64,000 bases of DNA, taken from contig NC_090319.1 in assembly GCF_040869045.1 (NCBI RefSeq), forward strand, positions 48,022,779 through 48,086,778, written 5' to 3'. Below, in pieces: positions 45,780 to 57,057 of the stretch (the first letter of the stretch is position 1; every line of letters begins with the position of its first letter). The notes beneath the pieces were generated by a model, which did no database searches, was not told where the DNA came from, and was given only the letters and a program-made list of their open reading frames with translations. The translations under genes were made by a program, and so were the position numbers. The stretch comes from Eurosta solidaginis. Taxonomy: Eukaryota; Arthropoda; Insecta; Diptera; Tephritidae.

Positions 45780-46465
45780 GTGAGTTTCCGACGAGGTATA
45801 AAATTGTTATCGACTTGTTATCGAAGTGTTTGTATTGCTAACTATAACAAAAATATCGATGTGTCTCGACAGTTTGTAGGCTTTTCGAAGAAAACTTAAC
45901 AATTTATTATTAATTATTTATCGAAAATTTTATCAATAAGTTATTGATTTGATTTAGAAAATGTATCGATTATTTGTTGAAAGGATATCGATATATTAGG
46001 GAAAAGTTTTCAATTTTTTATCAAGGAGTATAGATTTCTTATCGCAGAATAACCATTTTTATATCAGCGTGTTATCGATTTTTTACCGAAAATTAGTCGA
46101 CCTGCTATCCAGAAATTATCAATTTGTTTTCGTAAAGTTATCGAATCGGTTTGAAATGTTTTAAAAAAGTTATCGAGTATTTATGGAAGACTTATGGATT
46201 TGTTATTGAACATGTGTGAATAATTTATAGAAAAGTTATCAATTTTTAATGGAAATTATAAAAATTTATTCAAAAAGTTATCGATTTGTCGGAGTGCCGC
46301 CGATTTGTTATAAGCGTGCTTTCAACGACACATCAGCTTATTTTGATGACACAGATAACGATGAGGTTTTAATATATAATCTGTGACACATCTGTAACTC
46401 CGATACAAACCGATATCAGGACGATTAGAATTTGCTATCGATAATAAGCTAATTATAGAACAATA
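45780..46465. repeat. TTATCGA minisatellite array, copy 4
   Basis: TTATCGACTTG, TTATCGAAGTG and similar words recur for about 690 bp, more degenerate rightward, ending near GCTATCGATAATAAGC at 46434-46449. Same orientation as 43110-43590. Confidence 0.8.
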
Positions 46466-47330
46466 CCTTGTTGGTATTAATTGCTACCGATACAAAACGG
46501 ACTAAACTTTTCTCAAAACGATTTTTTTTGGTTAGGGTATATACTCGACGCCAAAAACGTTTTATTTCAATCGCTGTCTACGTCATGACGACAAAATCAT
46601 GCTCGAAGATTTAAGGAAGTGGGAAATAGAGCATCCATGCTTTAGCGTTTACCGACGGTCAAAATTTAATTAGATTTGTAGCGACTCAGTGACACAAAGC
46701 AAAGTTTGTAGTCGAGGAACCACTCCTCTAAAATTATCAGCGATTTTTCACTACCGATCAGTTGGAGCGCATTTAGACTTTATAAATACCACCGGTTTGG
46801 ACGTAGTGGGACTTCAGCAAGCCTGGGAAAACAACTGGTAGGATTGTTAATGCCGCGCAGCCTCAGAGAAATATAAAAGCTGAATATAAGAATGTTAGTA
46901 TTATTGAGAAAAACTTATAGAGAAGAACTTCAGATGTTGCTTGGTATGCAAAATGTTCGTAAGTTCTATCAGACAGTCTTGGTGGGTGACGAAAAGCTTC
47001 AACCCAGACGCAAATTTGCAAGATTAGTTTCTAATAACTGACGCGCTACGCTCATTTGTGAAAGGATCAGTTTCACTTATAACTAAATATCAGAAGATAT
47101 TATAAGCGATATGTTGAATTATCTGAGTATGGATATGATGTTGCTTAGTTTAACTATAAAACAAGAAATTTGGCTGTTTCCTGATCAACGATCACCAAAT
47201 CAATTGCTACTAGAATTTTGGATAAGTATAAATTTAAGGCATGTTTGAGCTCTACGCTAATATATACATACATATGTTTATTAAAATACAGCAAATGTGC
47301 TTAAACAACGTATATATATTTGTCGAATTT
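46466..47330. other. Unassigned, possible non-LTR linker fragment
   Basis: A plus-strand reading near 46920-47020 with LLGMQNVRKFYQTVLVGDEK recalls the endonuclease/reverse-transcriptase linker of RTE-like elements (RKFY block), but stops are frequent. I would not call it firmly. Confidence 0.25.
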
Positions 47331-47397
47331 GCCAATATTTCGACTGCAATCTGATGTCATCTTCAGGAACTTATGACTGCACCTGGTCGATATTGGC
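47331..47397 (-). ncRNA. Candidate type III hammerhead ribozyme fold
   Basis: On the minus strand GCCAATAT (47397-47390) pairs perfectly with ATATTGGC (47338-47331) as stem III. Between them, in order, are C (cleavage position after AU), a stem I region of about 22 nt that pairs poorly, the core word CTGAAGA (fits CUGANGA), a stem II of only three clean pairs (GAC/GUC) with an extra U, and GAAA. All invariant core words are present in the right order. Hammerhead motifs are known in Penelope-like retroelements. Weak stems I and II mean it may be a decayed copy. Confidence 0.4.
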
Positions 47398-47765
47398 CTA
47401 GAGTTCAAACATACCTTGAATATATTAACTAAAAGGCCGGAATACAAGAAAATAAGTATAAATTACTACACCTTAGGGCGACCAGATATTCTAAAGCCTC
47501 TGATCACCATCCAAGCATCTAATGATTACGCCACTCGACTCTCAAACCTACTCACTGGTAGCAATCGTCGATCTGATGATGTAAATGGAAAGTGCAAGCA
47601 CATTTCTTACCTTAAATAACTGATCTCCTTAATATATACAACAAAAATTAAGACCCCACAAACCACGCCAAATATTTATGAGCCAGGATGCTTAATGTTA
47701 CATATCGCACATCTTAATTAATAGTGAGATAATCAAAAAGTAGAAATTTTGAAGTTATGCACACC
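47398..47765. other. No gene recognised
   Basis: The plus-strand frame 47416-47619 has no motif I know. It could belong to the retroelement that carried the hammerhead-like sequence. Confidence 0.3.
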
Positions 47766-48110
47766 ATGTTGTTGTTGTTGCATTATAAAGATAAAGACAC
47801 TCCCCGAAGGAGTGTTATAGATGTTGATGGTCCTTCGCCGGATATAGAACCGGTACGTTCCTGTATTTGTTAACATAAAGGTAATAGCCCGAACATCTCA
47901 GGAAAGATTTATATGACCACATTAAAACTTCTAGGCCATAATTCACCCCTCACCATGAGGAACTTGGGGTCGCCAGAGCTTCTCCTGCTAAATATGTGAA
48001 TGATACATTCATATTTTTAACAGGATTCCCCTCACATAGGTGAGGTTAACAATTGGGTTGCGAAGCTTTGAAGCTATAAAGCTTTGTAATGCGCTTATCA
48101 ACCCTTTCAT
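47766..48110 (-). repeat. (CAA)n-tailed SINE-like repeat, copy 4
   Basis: It starts GTTGTTGTTGTTGCA on the plus strand and continues with GGAGTGTTATAGATGTTGAT, CGCCGGATATAGAACCGG and GAACTTGGGGTCGCCAGAGC. Diverged relative to the 30.4-kb copy. Confidence 0.6.
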
Positions 48111-48483
48111 TACGCAGTACCCAACAATTTGTATACTGTTTTAAATATTACTTCCACATTGTGATTTCCGAGTACATCGCTGTTTTGATCTATGTTTGCG
48201 ATACAAAGATTTCCTTACCGTCTTGTGCGAAAACCTGGACGCAAAAATCAATAGACAGAATGGATCTGATTAGTTCGGCCACTGATGACAGAGAAGATCC
48301 ACCATGGTAAAGTTGATTTTAACAATTTCAAAGGAGCGGTTGGTGACATGTAAAGACTTCTTTATACGCAGCTTTGTTTGAATTAAAGTAATTCAAAATC
48401 AACTCCCTGTACTGTGAATTCTCTATGCCGATATTGAGGCAGCTAACTTAAGCATTAGTTCTACAAATATTTTCAATAAAGCC

Positions 48484-48666
48484 TTAAGCTAAGGACACAC
48501 TGAACTGCACTGCTCTACGCGGCAAATTATTCTTTGCATGTATTCTTATGGACCAATTCAAAATTTAGCGGTAGCAAGACTGCTCGGCGCGGTCATGAGC
48601 GGCAATGTTGTTCAAATAGGCAAACAAGTGAAGCGCCGCTGCCGCGTAGTGTGTCCTAAGCTTTAA
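48484..48666. mobile_element. About 180-bp MITE flanked by TTAA (piggyBac-like)
   Basis: TTAA at 48484-48487 is followed by GCTAAGGACACACT. The right end reads AGTGTGTCCTAAGCT and then TTAA at 48663-48666. Fifteen-base inverted termini plus a TTAA duplication fit a piggyBac-type non-autonomous element. The interior is GC-richer and non-coding. Confidence 0.6.
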
Positions 48667-50129
48667 TCCTTCAACCTTGACTGTACATCAGTGGCGCATT
48701 CGAGAGCTTTGGAAAACTCCTCACCTGCATGGCGTGTGAGCGTAGCGACTGAGATTCAATAAAATAAGCAGTCAATCAGTTTAAGCTTGTACTTCGAACA
48801 GTTAACATCTCATGGGCGAATTCTCTGCTCAAATATTCTCCATGTAAACACATACCCCTACAGAAAAAGTGCGTTTGTATTCGAAGCTCTGTCGGCATCA
48901 TGGTAGAATCAGGAACAGGTGACAGCCGAAATCAGCTAATTGGTACTTTCTCAACATGATTTGATACTTCAACTTCCGACGCAGTACGATTTGACTTATC
49001 GTCGTCGATTTGAAAAGAAAGTATATGACGTTTTTCTTTATGTTTGTATGTACTTCATCATACTGCCACCTTGTATGGTTCGCCATGGACGGCATTGTGC
49101 ACCACTGCTATACATACCTATACGTATATATGAATGAACTTTTCATCTTTTGAAAATACTACTGGTATTATCTTCAAACAATTTTTATTTTTACCATTAA
49201 AATAATATCCAGTTAGTTATTCTTGTTATGCTTTGTTAACAACAACCGAATTCTTTTGTATTTATGTTGTTTTAGCGAGAAATTCTCATTGAATATGACG
49301 GAAAATACTCACACAGTTATACAGTATCAAAAGTTGTAATGGCAACGCAGAATATCTGTGTTGATAATAAGAATAAAAAATACTACAATGAACAATGAAT
49401 GCAAAAGCAAACAACTCGCTAGTTAACAAATAAAAGTTTCAAGTTAGCTAGTACGAGTGACACAACAAAAGTAAACAAGCGCATGTATCAACATATAACA
49501 ACAATAATAACTTCAACAATAGGTAACAAACATGTATGTGTATACATATGAATGGTTAACGCGAATAAAGTAGTAAGCGCCAATTTTAACTTTTCAGGAC
49601 AGCTAGCGAATACCTTTATCTTTATATAAAAAGACAAGCTAACCGTTTAATAAAGAGAGACCCCTTATATCCAAATTATGATTCTAAGGTACAAACAATA
49701 AAATATATCTATAGGCGTTCTCAAGAAGCGGAGCAGGCGATTTAAAAAAATTAAATATTGCGCTAAAACATCAATTTAAATTTGACATCACTACAAATGC
49801 CAACACAGACACTGTACGTGTGGCTATAAAGTGCGAAGCAGTGTGCGTACGCACTAAAATAATTTCCTTATTGTATTCATAGAAAGAGAAAGTGATTTGG
49901 TTTGCTCTAAACACGAACAACCCGCCAACAACTGAAAGTGGGTGAGAACATGATCAACTCATTTAGGTACATGATTATTAGATTCTGCTCTTTTGATAGA
50001 AATATAGAGTCAGAGATAACATACATGAGCAAATGCGTACTGATACACAAAATGTTTACAAAAACAAATTACGTGATTTAGTTTTCAGCTTTATGTTGAA
50101 ATTAAACAAAATAAAGTAATAGCATACCT
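48667..50129. other. No gene recognised
   Basis: AT-rich spacer with short chance frames (for example 48940-49137). Confidence 0.4.
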
Positions 50130-50579
50130 AATATAGAATTATATTAAATTAAAATTAAAATTAAAAGTAAAATAAACTAAAATAAAATAAAATCAAATAC
50201 AAAGAAAATAAAATATATTGAAATAAAACCAAATAAAATTTACTAAAAATAAAATAAAATAAAATAAAATAAAATAAAAGAAAATAAAATAAATTGAAAT
50301 AAAACCAAATTAAATTTACTAAAAATAAAATAAAATAAAGTAAAATAAAATAAAATTAAATTAAATTAAATAAAATAAAATAAGATAATATAAAATAAAA
50401 TGAAATAACATAAAATAAAACAAAATGAAATAAAACAAAATAAAATAAAATAAATAAAATAAAATAAAATAAGTTTAAGTAAAATAAAATAAAATAAATA
50501 AAATAATATAAGTTTAATTAAAATAAAATAAATAAAAATAAATTACATAAAATAAAAAATAAAACAAAATAAAATAACA
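50130..50579. repeat. TAAAA pentanucleotide array, left block
   Basis: Almost continuous AAATA/TAAAA repeats with point changes, ending at the R4/Dong-like fragment. Confidence 0.9.
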
Positions 50580-51265
50580 TTGGCGGCTACCGAATATCTA
50601 ACAAGGCATAACCAGGTAGCAAAGAACGTACATCAAACACTAGCTATGCGTTATGATCTAATTACGGCGGAATGCCCATTATACACATATACCCCAGAGG
50701 CAACGCTAGAAAACAGCGCTTTCAAAATGTATTGGGACCGGTCTATTATAACAGATCGAACCATGCCACATAACCGACCTGATATAATGATCGTAAATAA
50801 GCAGGAGAATCAGGCTTACGTGATAGACATAGGTGTTCCAAATACACACAACCTACAGGAGTTGCTATGCGGAGAAGCTCAGAAAATATCAAAGTCTGGC
50901 ACACGAAATTAAGGAGATGTGGAAACTGCACAGAGTTGACATAATTCCCATTATAATATCCTCAACAGGAGTTATCCCAAAATCACTAAACTGTAGTCTT
51001 GAGAAACTTCAACTTACCGAAAAGCGACGAGCGATACAGAAGGCTGTGATTTTATCGACAAGCTCTATAGTTAGGAAATTCTTAAGCATACACTAATCTA
51101 CGATGAGTTGTATAAATTTAAAAACCTGATACATATGTATTTATTTATAGAAAATCTTACCAATAGCTGTATAACCAAACCAATGTAACTAGTTAATAGG
51201 ATTAAATAGCACTAAGTATCTTGTTGTTTATAACCGATATTTAATGTAAACCCTCAAACGAGAAC
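50580..51265 (+). pseudogene. R4/Dong-like non-LTR C-terminal fragment (restriction-like endonuclease region)
   Basis: The frame 50580-50912 contains LTRHNQVAKNVHQTLAMRYD and NRPDIMIVNKQENQAYVIDI. The RPD followed about 12-13 residues later by D is the restriction-like endonuclease signature of R2/R4-type elements. One frameshift near 50865 moves the reading to AEKLRKYQSLAHEIKEMW, IIPIIISSTGVIPKSL and QKAVILSTSSIVRKFL, which complete the usual C-terminus. The reverse transcriptase is absent. TAAAA repeats lie on both sides. Dong of silkworm is known to insert in TAA repeats, so the location fits the family's target habit. Confidence 0.7.
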
Positions 51266-51269
51266 ATTT

Positions 51270-51560
51270 TAAGTAAATAAAATAAAATAAAATAAGATAA
51301 AATAAAATGAAAATAAACAAAATGAAATAAAACAAAATAAAATAAAATAAATAAATTAAGATGTTTAAGTAAAATAAAAAAAAAAATAAATAAAATAAGA
51401 TAAGTTTAAATAAAATAAAATAAATTAAAATAAATTACATAAAAAAAAAAATATAATAAAATAAAATTAAATGAAATAAAATAAAATAAAATAAAATAAA
51501 TGGTAAAATAAAATAGGTTTTAATAAATAAATTAAATTAAACTACAAAAAATAAAATAAG
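51270..51560. repeat. TAAAA pentanucleotide array, right block
   Basis: It continues the same repeat type after the embedded fragment, with more interruptions. Confidence 0.85.
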
Positions 51561-51739
51561 CAAGAAAAAGAAATGATTTTGGAATCTATACTACGATGTT
51601 GCAAATAACTCGATTTTATTCATTAACTCTCCCATAACAAACTGAATATGGATAACCAAGGCATACAAGGAAAACTTCGAAGAATATCAATAACTATTCC
51701 ATATCTCTTCGAAAAATTACTAACTTATTTAGGGCCTTG

Positions 51740-52640
51740 CCGTTTAAAGGGTTGTAGCCGTCCAACAAGGCACGCCAATCGCTTCTTCATTGTACCAGTT
51801 GATTAAATTAAGGGCACTTAAACCGATTTCCTCATGAGCTCTTCAGCAGAGTATTGCCCTCTTCCACTGTTTTTGTAGGCGTGTTTTGAATATTAAACTA
51901 TACTACTCATCTATACTTCGCACAACATAAGATTGACAGCATAGCCGAAGGGGTTTTATTTCGCTGAAATATGTTGGTGTCTGCGTAAGTCTCTCTATCT
52001 TTTCTTTTCTGCTCGCCATCGCCGACGCATGGAGGTCACAAATGTGACCTTTATTATGAAAGTGGTTAAAGTAATTTCATTTCGTTTCAATTCAGTGATA
52101 ATATGTTTGTATTTCGCCTCCTGTTTGTTAGAGTCCAAACGCGAAAAGATACAATTCTAATCATTAGTTTATATTTCCGTAATCATCTACAGACGCATTG
52201 CTTTACAAATAGCAATACATTTAAGACCATGAGTTGACCACTTTCATAATAATGGGCCCAAATCTTTCTCTCGAATAATCCCAGCGCCCTCTCAGCTGAT
52301 GTTGTCATGATCTATGGTTCTGCACGGTACAGTAGGATGGGTACGATAAGTAATTTTTAGAGCATGATCTTCGTTTACTAGGGAGAGAGGAGTTTACTTT
52401 TAAGTCGCTCACTTAATCCAAAGTAACATCTGTTGACAAGAGTGCTTTTTGCTGACTTTATAGACTAAAGTTGCTGCGTGTGTTAATACTGGTTCCCAAA
52501 TAAACGAAGTTCTCTTCTATATCCAAATTATAGCTGCCAACAGTTTTCAGTTTCGCATAAGCAGAATTTTTTTCGCGGTTGTTTAGGCCTATGTTATCAC
52601 TGTCAGCAGCACGCGGCACTAAATATTCTTCGAAAGCGGC
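51740..52640 (-). pseudogene. RTE-like non-LTR copy, strongly degraded
   Basis: On the plus strand, GTTGTAGCCGTCCAACAAGG near 51760 is the inverted 3' end seen at 11200-11310. CCAAAGTAACATCTGTTGAC and CAAATAAACGAAGTTCTC (52420-52520) parallel the 53400-53510 copy. No long frame survives. Confidence 0.6.
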
Positions 52641-52914
52641 TAGGTTCTGTATCTCGTAAAATCTTCTCCGTTATTAGATTAAAGATGCTAATGATGTTTC
52701 TCAACGTCATTTGCACGTCAGTTGCACAGCCATATAAGTTTTGCGGGGAAACAAAATTCAGATATAGTAGCATATAGGCAGCTACCTCGCGTACTGTCGA
52801 AGGTCTGGCATCGACAGGTATAAAAACAAACCGATAACGCACCGGAAAAAATGAATAACATGATAACAACCTTCTTGGAATTTATCGTGGATGACGGTTG
52901 TAAACTAATAAAAA

Positions 52915-53768
52915 TTTATTACTTACTTACATGACCAACAAGGCGTGCCAATCGCTTCTTCTATCTGCCAACCGGCGCCAATTGTTCACACAAAGGGAGT
53001 TTAAATCGTTTTACACCTGGTCCTTCCAACGGAGTTGGGGCCGCCCTCTACTTCTGCTTCTATAGGCGGGTTCCGATAGAAACACTTTCTTGGTCGGAGC
53101 GTCATCCTTCATTCGCATATCATGGCCTAACCAGCGCAGCAGCTGCGTTTTAATTCGCTGGACTATGTTGATGTCTGCGTAGAGCTCGTACAGCTCATCG
53201 TTAAATCATCTTCGGTGCACGCCATCTTCAACGCGTAGACGTCCATAAATCTTTCAAAGAACTTTTCTCTCGAACACTGCCAGAGCCGCTTCAACTGATG
53301 TTGTCTTGGTCCAAGCTTCTGCACCATATAGCAGGAGGGGACGATAAGTTACTTGTAGAGTATGATTTTCTTTTGCCGAGAGAGGACTTTACTTTTCAAT
53401 TGCATGCCTAGTCCAAAGTAGCATTTATTGGCAAGAGTGATTCTTCGCTGGATTTCAGAGTTGATGTTGTTGCTAGCGTTGATGCTGGTTACCAAATAAA
53501 CGAAGTCTTTTAATATTTCGAAATTATGGCTGCCAAGAGTAGCGTGGTTGCCAAGGCGCATATGCGCTGACTCTTTGCTCGATGACAGCAGGTACTTCGT
53601 TTTGTTCTCATTCACCATTAAACCCATTTTTACCGCTTCTTTTTCCAGTTTGGAGTAAGCAGAACTAACGGCGTGGGTGTTTAAGCCGATGATATCAATG
53701 TCACCAGCATATGCCAGTAATTGCACGCTTTTATAAAATATACAATAAACAAATTTATACCGCTCCAA
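52915..53768 (-). pseudogene. RTE-like non-LTR copy with altered catalytic box
   Basis: The minus frame 53768-53349 is clearly homologous to the 20-kb copy (SVQLLAYAGDIDIIGLNT, EKEAVKMGLMVNENKTKYLL, NINSEIQRRITLANKCYFGL). YADD has become YAGD, which removes an essential aspartate. Downstream the frame breaks into RMTL, GAGWQIEEAIGTPCW-type remnants reaching 52920. Confidence 0.8.
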
Positions 53769-53769
53769 T

Positions 53770-54110
53770 ATAAATTCGACATTTTTCGAATTTCCCGATA
53801 CCAGACAAATAATTTATTGATACCAAATGGAAAGCTGGTCGATGAAGTACCGATAAAGAACCGATAGTTTATAGCTAGCGTCTGTTATCCAAGACAAATT
53901 TACAGCACTTCGATTACCAATTAATAACATACGGATAACTTTTCGAAAATAAAGGGATAATACGCTTATTAACCATCGATAAAAATTCAATAACAAACAG
54001 TTAACACTTCGATAAAAAAAACGGTTAAATGCCGTCTAGTTGCGGTGTTGATTTGGGTTTCTCATGATTAATTTCCACTCACCTTTTTTACTTCCTTTCT
54101 TTCCTTAAGC
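53770..54110. repeat. CGATAA array, copy 5, with adjacent CCTTT tract
   Basis: CCGATAAAGAACCGATAG and other CGATAA words to 54030, then after about 60 bp a CTTCCTTTCTTTCCTT tract (54090-54110). Same order as at 6925-7012. Confidence 0.7.
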
Positions 54111-54684
54111 ACATTTCGCCTACAGTTACCCTTCACTTACATTCTGTACTCCCCCTTAGAGCATACCAGCTCCAGATATTACAATAACGCTTACATTATT
54201 CAAAGCTCCATACCGTGAACAAAGTTGCTTACACAACAAACATGATTTTTATTCTCAGCTGAGCAGAGCTCACAGAGTATATTAACTTTGTTCCCATAAC
54301 GGTAATCCGTAACGGCATAAACTAATCGAGATAGATATTGACTTCTATATATCAAAATGATCTGGGTGAAAAAAGAAATTCATTTAGCCATGTATGTCCG
54401 CCCGTAAACACGATAACTTGAGTAAATTTTGAGGTATCTTGATAAAATTTGGTATGTAGGTTCCTGGGCACTCATTTCAGATCGATGTTTAAAATGACCG
54501 ATATCGAACCATAACCACGCCCACTTTTTCGATATCGAAAATTTCGAAAAACAGAAAAAGTGCTATAATGCATTACCAAAGACGGCTAAAGCGATGAAGC
54601 TAGGTAGGTGGGTTGACTATATAACGCAGAATAGAAACTAGTAAATATTTGGGCAATGGGCGTGACACCGCCCTCTTTTAAAAG

Positions 54685-54846
54685 AAGGTAATTTTAAAAA
54701 AAACTTTTTTTAAAAGTGGGCGTGTTCGTAATTCGATTTTGCTAATTTTTACTTAGCACAGATATAGTGATAGGAATAACGTTCCTGCCAAATTTCATTT
54801 TGATATCTTCAACGACTGCCAAATTACAGCTTGCAAAACTTTGAAA
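54685..54846 (+). other. Inverted internal segment of the element
   Basis: AAAAGTGGGCGTGTTCG and TTCAACGACTGCCAAATTAC read in the same direction as 18250-18390, whereas the flanking parts of this copy read in the opposite direction. The segment therefore flipped. Confidence 0.7.
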
Positions 54847-55212
54847 TTAAATAAAAAAAATAAATGTAAGGCGCGATAACCTCCGAAGAGATCTAAGGCC
54901 GAGCTTCTCTTCCAATTTGCGTCGTGCTCCACTTGATTTTCCCTACAAATTGGCCGGACGGGACCTACATGTTTTATGCCGACTCCGAACGGCATCTGCA
55001 AGGCAGATGAGTTTTCACTGAGAGCTTTTTATGGCAGAAATGCACCCGGAGCGCTTGCCAAACACTGCCGAGGGGCGACCCCGTTTAGAAAAATTTTCTT
55101 CTAATTGAAAAACCTTATTTCTAAAATTTTGATGTTGCTTTGCCCGGGGTGCGAACCCAGGGCATACGGTGTGATAGGCGGAGCACGCTACCATCACACC
55201 ACGGTGGCCGTT
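54847..55212 (-). mobile_element. tRNA-derived SINE, copy 2
   Basis: Inverse of the 40590 SINE: AAATAAATGTAAGGCGCGAT at the left, GGTGCGAACCCAGGGCA (box B) and CACGCTACCATCACACC (box A) at the right. It lies at the junction of the deletion in the surrounding element. Confidence 0.85.
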
Positions 55213-55259
55213 CGTGGTATTACATATATAAATAAATTAGCGGTACCCGACAGATGATG

Positions 55260-55960
55260 TTTTGGGTCACCCTGTTCCACATTTTGGTCGATATCTCGAA
55301 AAGGTGTCCACCTATAGAACTAAGGGCCACTCTCTTTTAAACCCCTCATTAATATCTTTAATTTGATACCCATATCGTACAAATTCTAGAGTCACCCCTG
55401 GTTCATCTTTATGGCGATATCTGGAAAAGGCGTCCACCTGTAGAACTAAGGCCTACACCCTTTAAAAATACTCATTAACCCCTTTCGTTTCATACCCATA
55501 TCGTACAAACACATTCTGGAGTCTCCCCTGGTCCACCTTTATGGAGATGTCTCGAAAAGGCGCCGACCTATAGAACTAAGGCCCACTCCCTTCTAAAATA
55601 CTCATTAACACCTTTCGTTTGATTCCCATATCGTACAAACACATTCTGGAGTCACCCCTGGTCCACCTTTGTGGCGATGTCTCGAAAAGGCGTCGACCTA
55701 TAGAACTAAGGCACACTACCTTTTAAAATACTCATTAATGCTTTTCATTTGATTCTCATATGGTACAAGCATATTCTAGAGTCACCCCTGGTCCACCTTT
55801 ATGGCGATATCCCGAAATGGCGTCCACCTGGCCCACTCCCTTTTAAAATACTCTTTAATACCTTCCATTTGATACCCATGTCATACAAACACATTTCAGG
55901 ATTTCCCCAGGTTCATTTTCCTACATGATGATTTTCCCTTATTTTGTCTTCATAGCTCTC
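55260..55960 (-). repeat. Tandem array of about 125-bp units (related to 15200-17500)
   Basis: CCCATATCGTACAAA, GGTCCACCTTTATGG and TCTCGAAAAGGCG recur about five or six times. More diverged from each other than the 15-kb array. Confidence 0.85.
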
Positions 55961-56013
55961 AGCTGAGTATGTAATGTTCGGTTACACCCGAACTTAGCCT
56001 TCCTTACTTGTTT

Positions 56014-56754
56014 TCTTTTGTTAATGTTCCTCCTTAATGTATATCTATACTTGTACTTTAAGTATTTATTTTACTCTATTCGTGCATTTATAAATAATGT
56101 TGTAATTGAGAACTACCCGCTCATAATCAACCACACAATAAGCTTGAGATATAGCCCATTAAATAGTATTATCATTTAAACTTGTCACCCCTCCGCAAGG
56201 TATGATGTTCTTACTTATTCTCTTACTAGTACTAAGTCAAAAATGAATAAATGCATCACACCCTACACAGGCAAGCGTCCGTTTATTTTTGTGAGTGTAT
56301 GCGTTTAAGTTTGTGTCTTTTGAAGTGTAGCAAAATCGCCATGGAGCTATTAAACTACCATAAAATTACACTTCTAGTTGCACTTTTACTTACAGCTAAC
56401 ATACATTTCATATTCCAAAGGCAACTAAAAGTTTGTCACGCTACGTTAATACGACCATCGGGAGTTGCGATCACAAGAAATTGCAGTTAAAGAGAACAAC
56501 AGAAGAAATTTTCGTTATAATGCGAAAGTAAACGAAACTATGTAGACTAAGTGATGATGTTAATATATACATACGTACATATACCAAATTTCATATATGT
56601 TCACATATGCATTGTGGTGCCTGTTTTGTGAAAATATCTTAAATATTTCGTATAAAAAATTAATAAATTTGTGCTACAAAAGCAATTCTAAATGTGTAAG
56701 AAACATGGTTTTCTAACATTGTTTCTTAAAACGCTTCCTTACGTCCTTATATAA
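56014..56754. other. No gene recognised
   Basis: AT-rich spacer. The frame 56251-56490 has no motif. Confidence 0.35.
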
Positions 56755-56995
56755 CGCTAAACCGCTTAAACGGCAATGGCCGTCTAACAGGGCGCGTTAA
56801 CTGGCGTCATTTGGTCACACCAAGTAAGTTGAAATGGTTTTCCACGTAGTCTTCCTCTGGCGCATTCCATAGGCGATAAGAATACTATTTCAATCGCAGC
56901 ATGATATTTCATTCGCATTACATGGCCTAGTCAGCCTTACCGCTATGTTTAATATGCTGGTCTATATCTTCGTCTGCAAAAAGCTCGTAAAAAAT
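56755..56995 (-). pseudogene. 3' fragment of the RTE-like family
   Basis: The plus strand begins CGCTTAAACGGCAATGGCCG and passes GGTCACACCAAGTAAG and CATTACATGGCCTAG, the inverted 3' end and GHV-R region of the family. Confidence 0.55.
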
Positions 56996-57057
56996 AAGAA
57001 AAATAGATACTAAATGATATTTCGTCGTAGTAATCCTCTCTCACATCTGGGCGAGTA

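Larger units (their letters stand above)
54250..56013 (-). mobile_element. Tandem-repeat/TIR element, rearranged copy
   Basis: The plus strand runs from ATTCTCAGCTGAGCAGAGC to GTTCGGTTACACCCGAAC and CCTTCCTTACTTG, the inverse of 15108-18837. It keeps about five or six tandem units. Two rearrangements are visible: 54685-54846 is inverted relative to the rest, and a SINE sits where about 650 bp of the element are missing. Confidence 0.8.
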
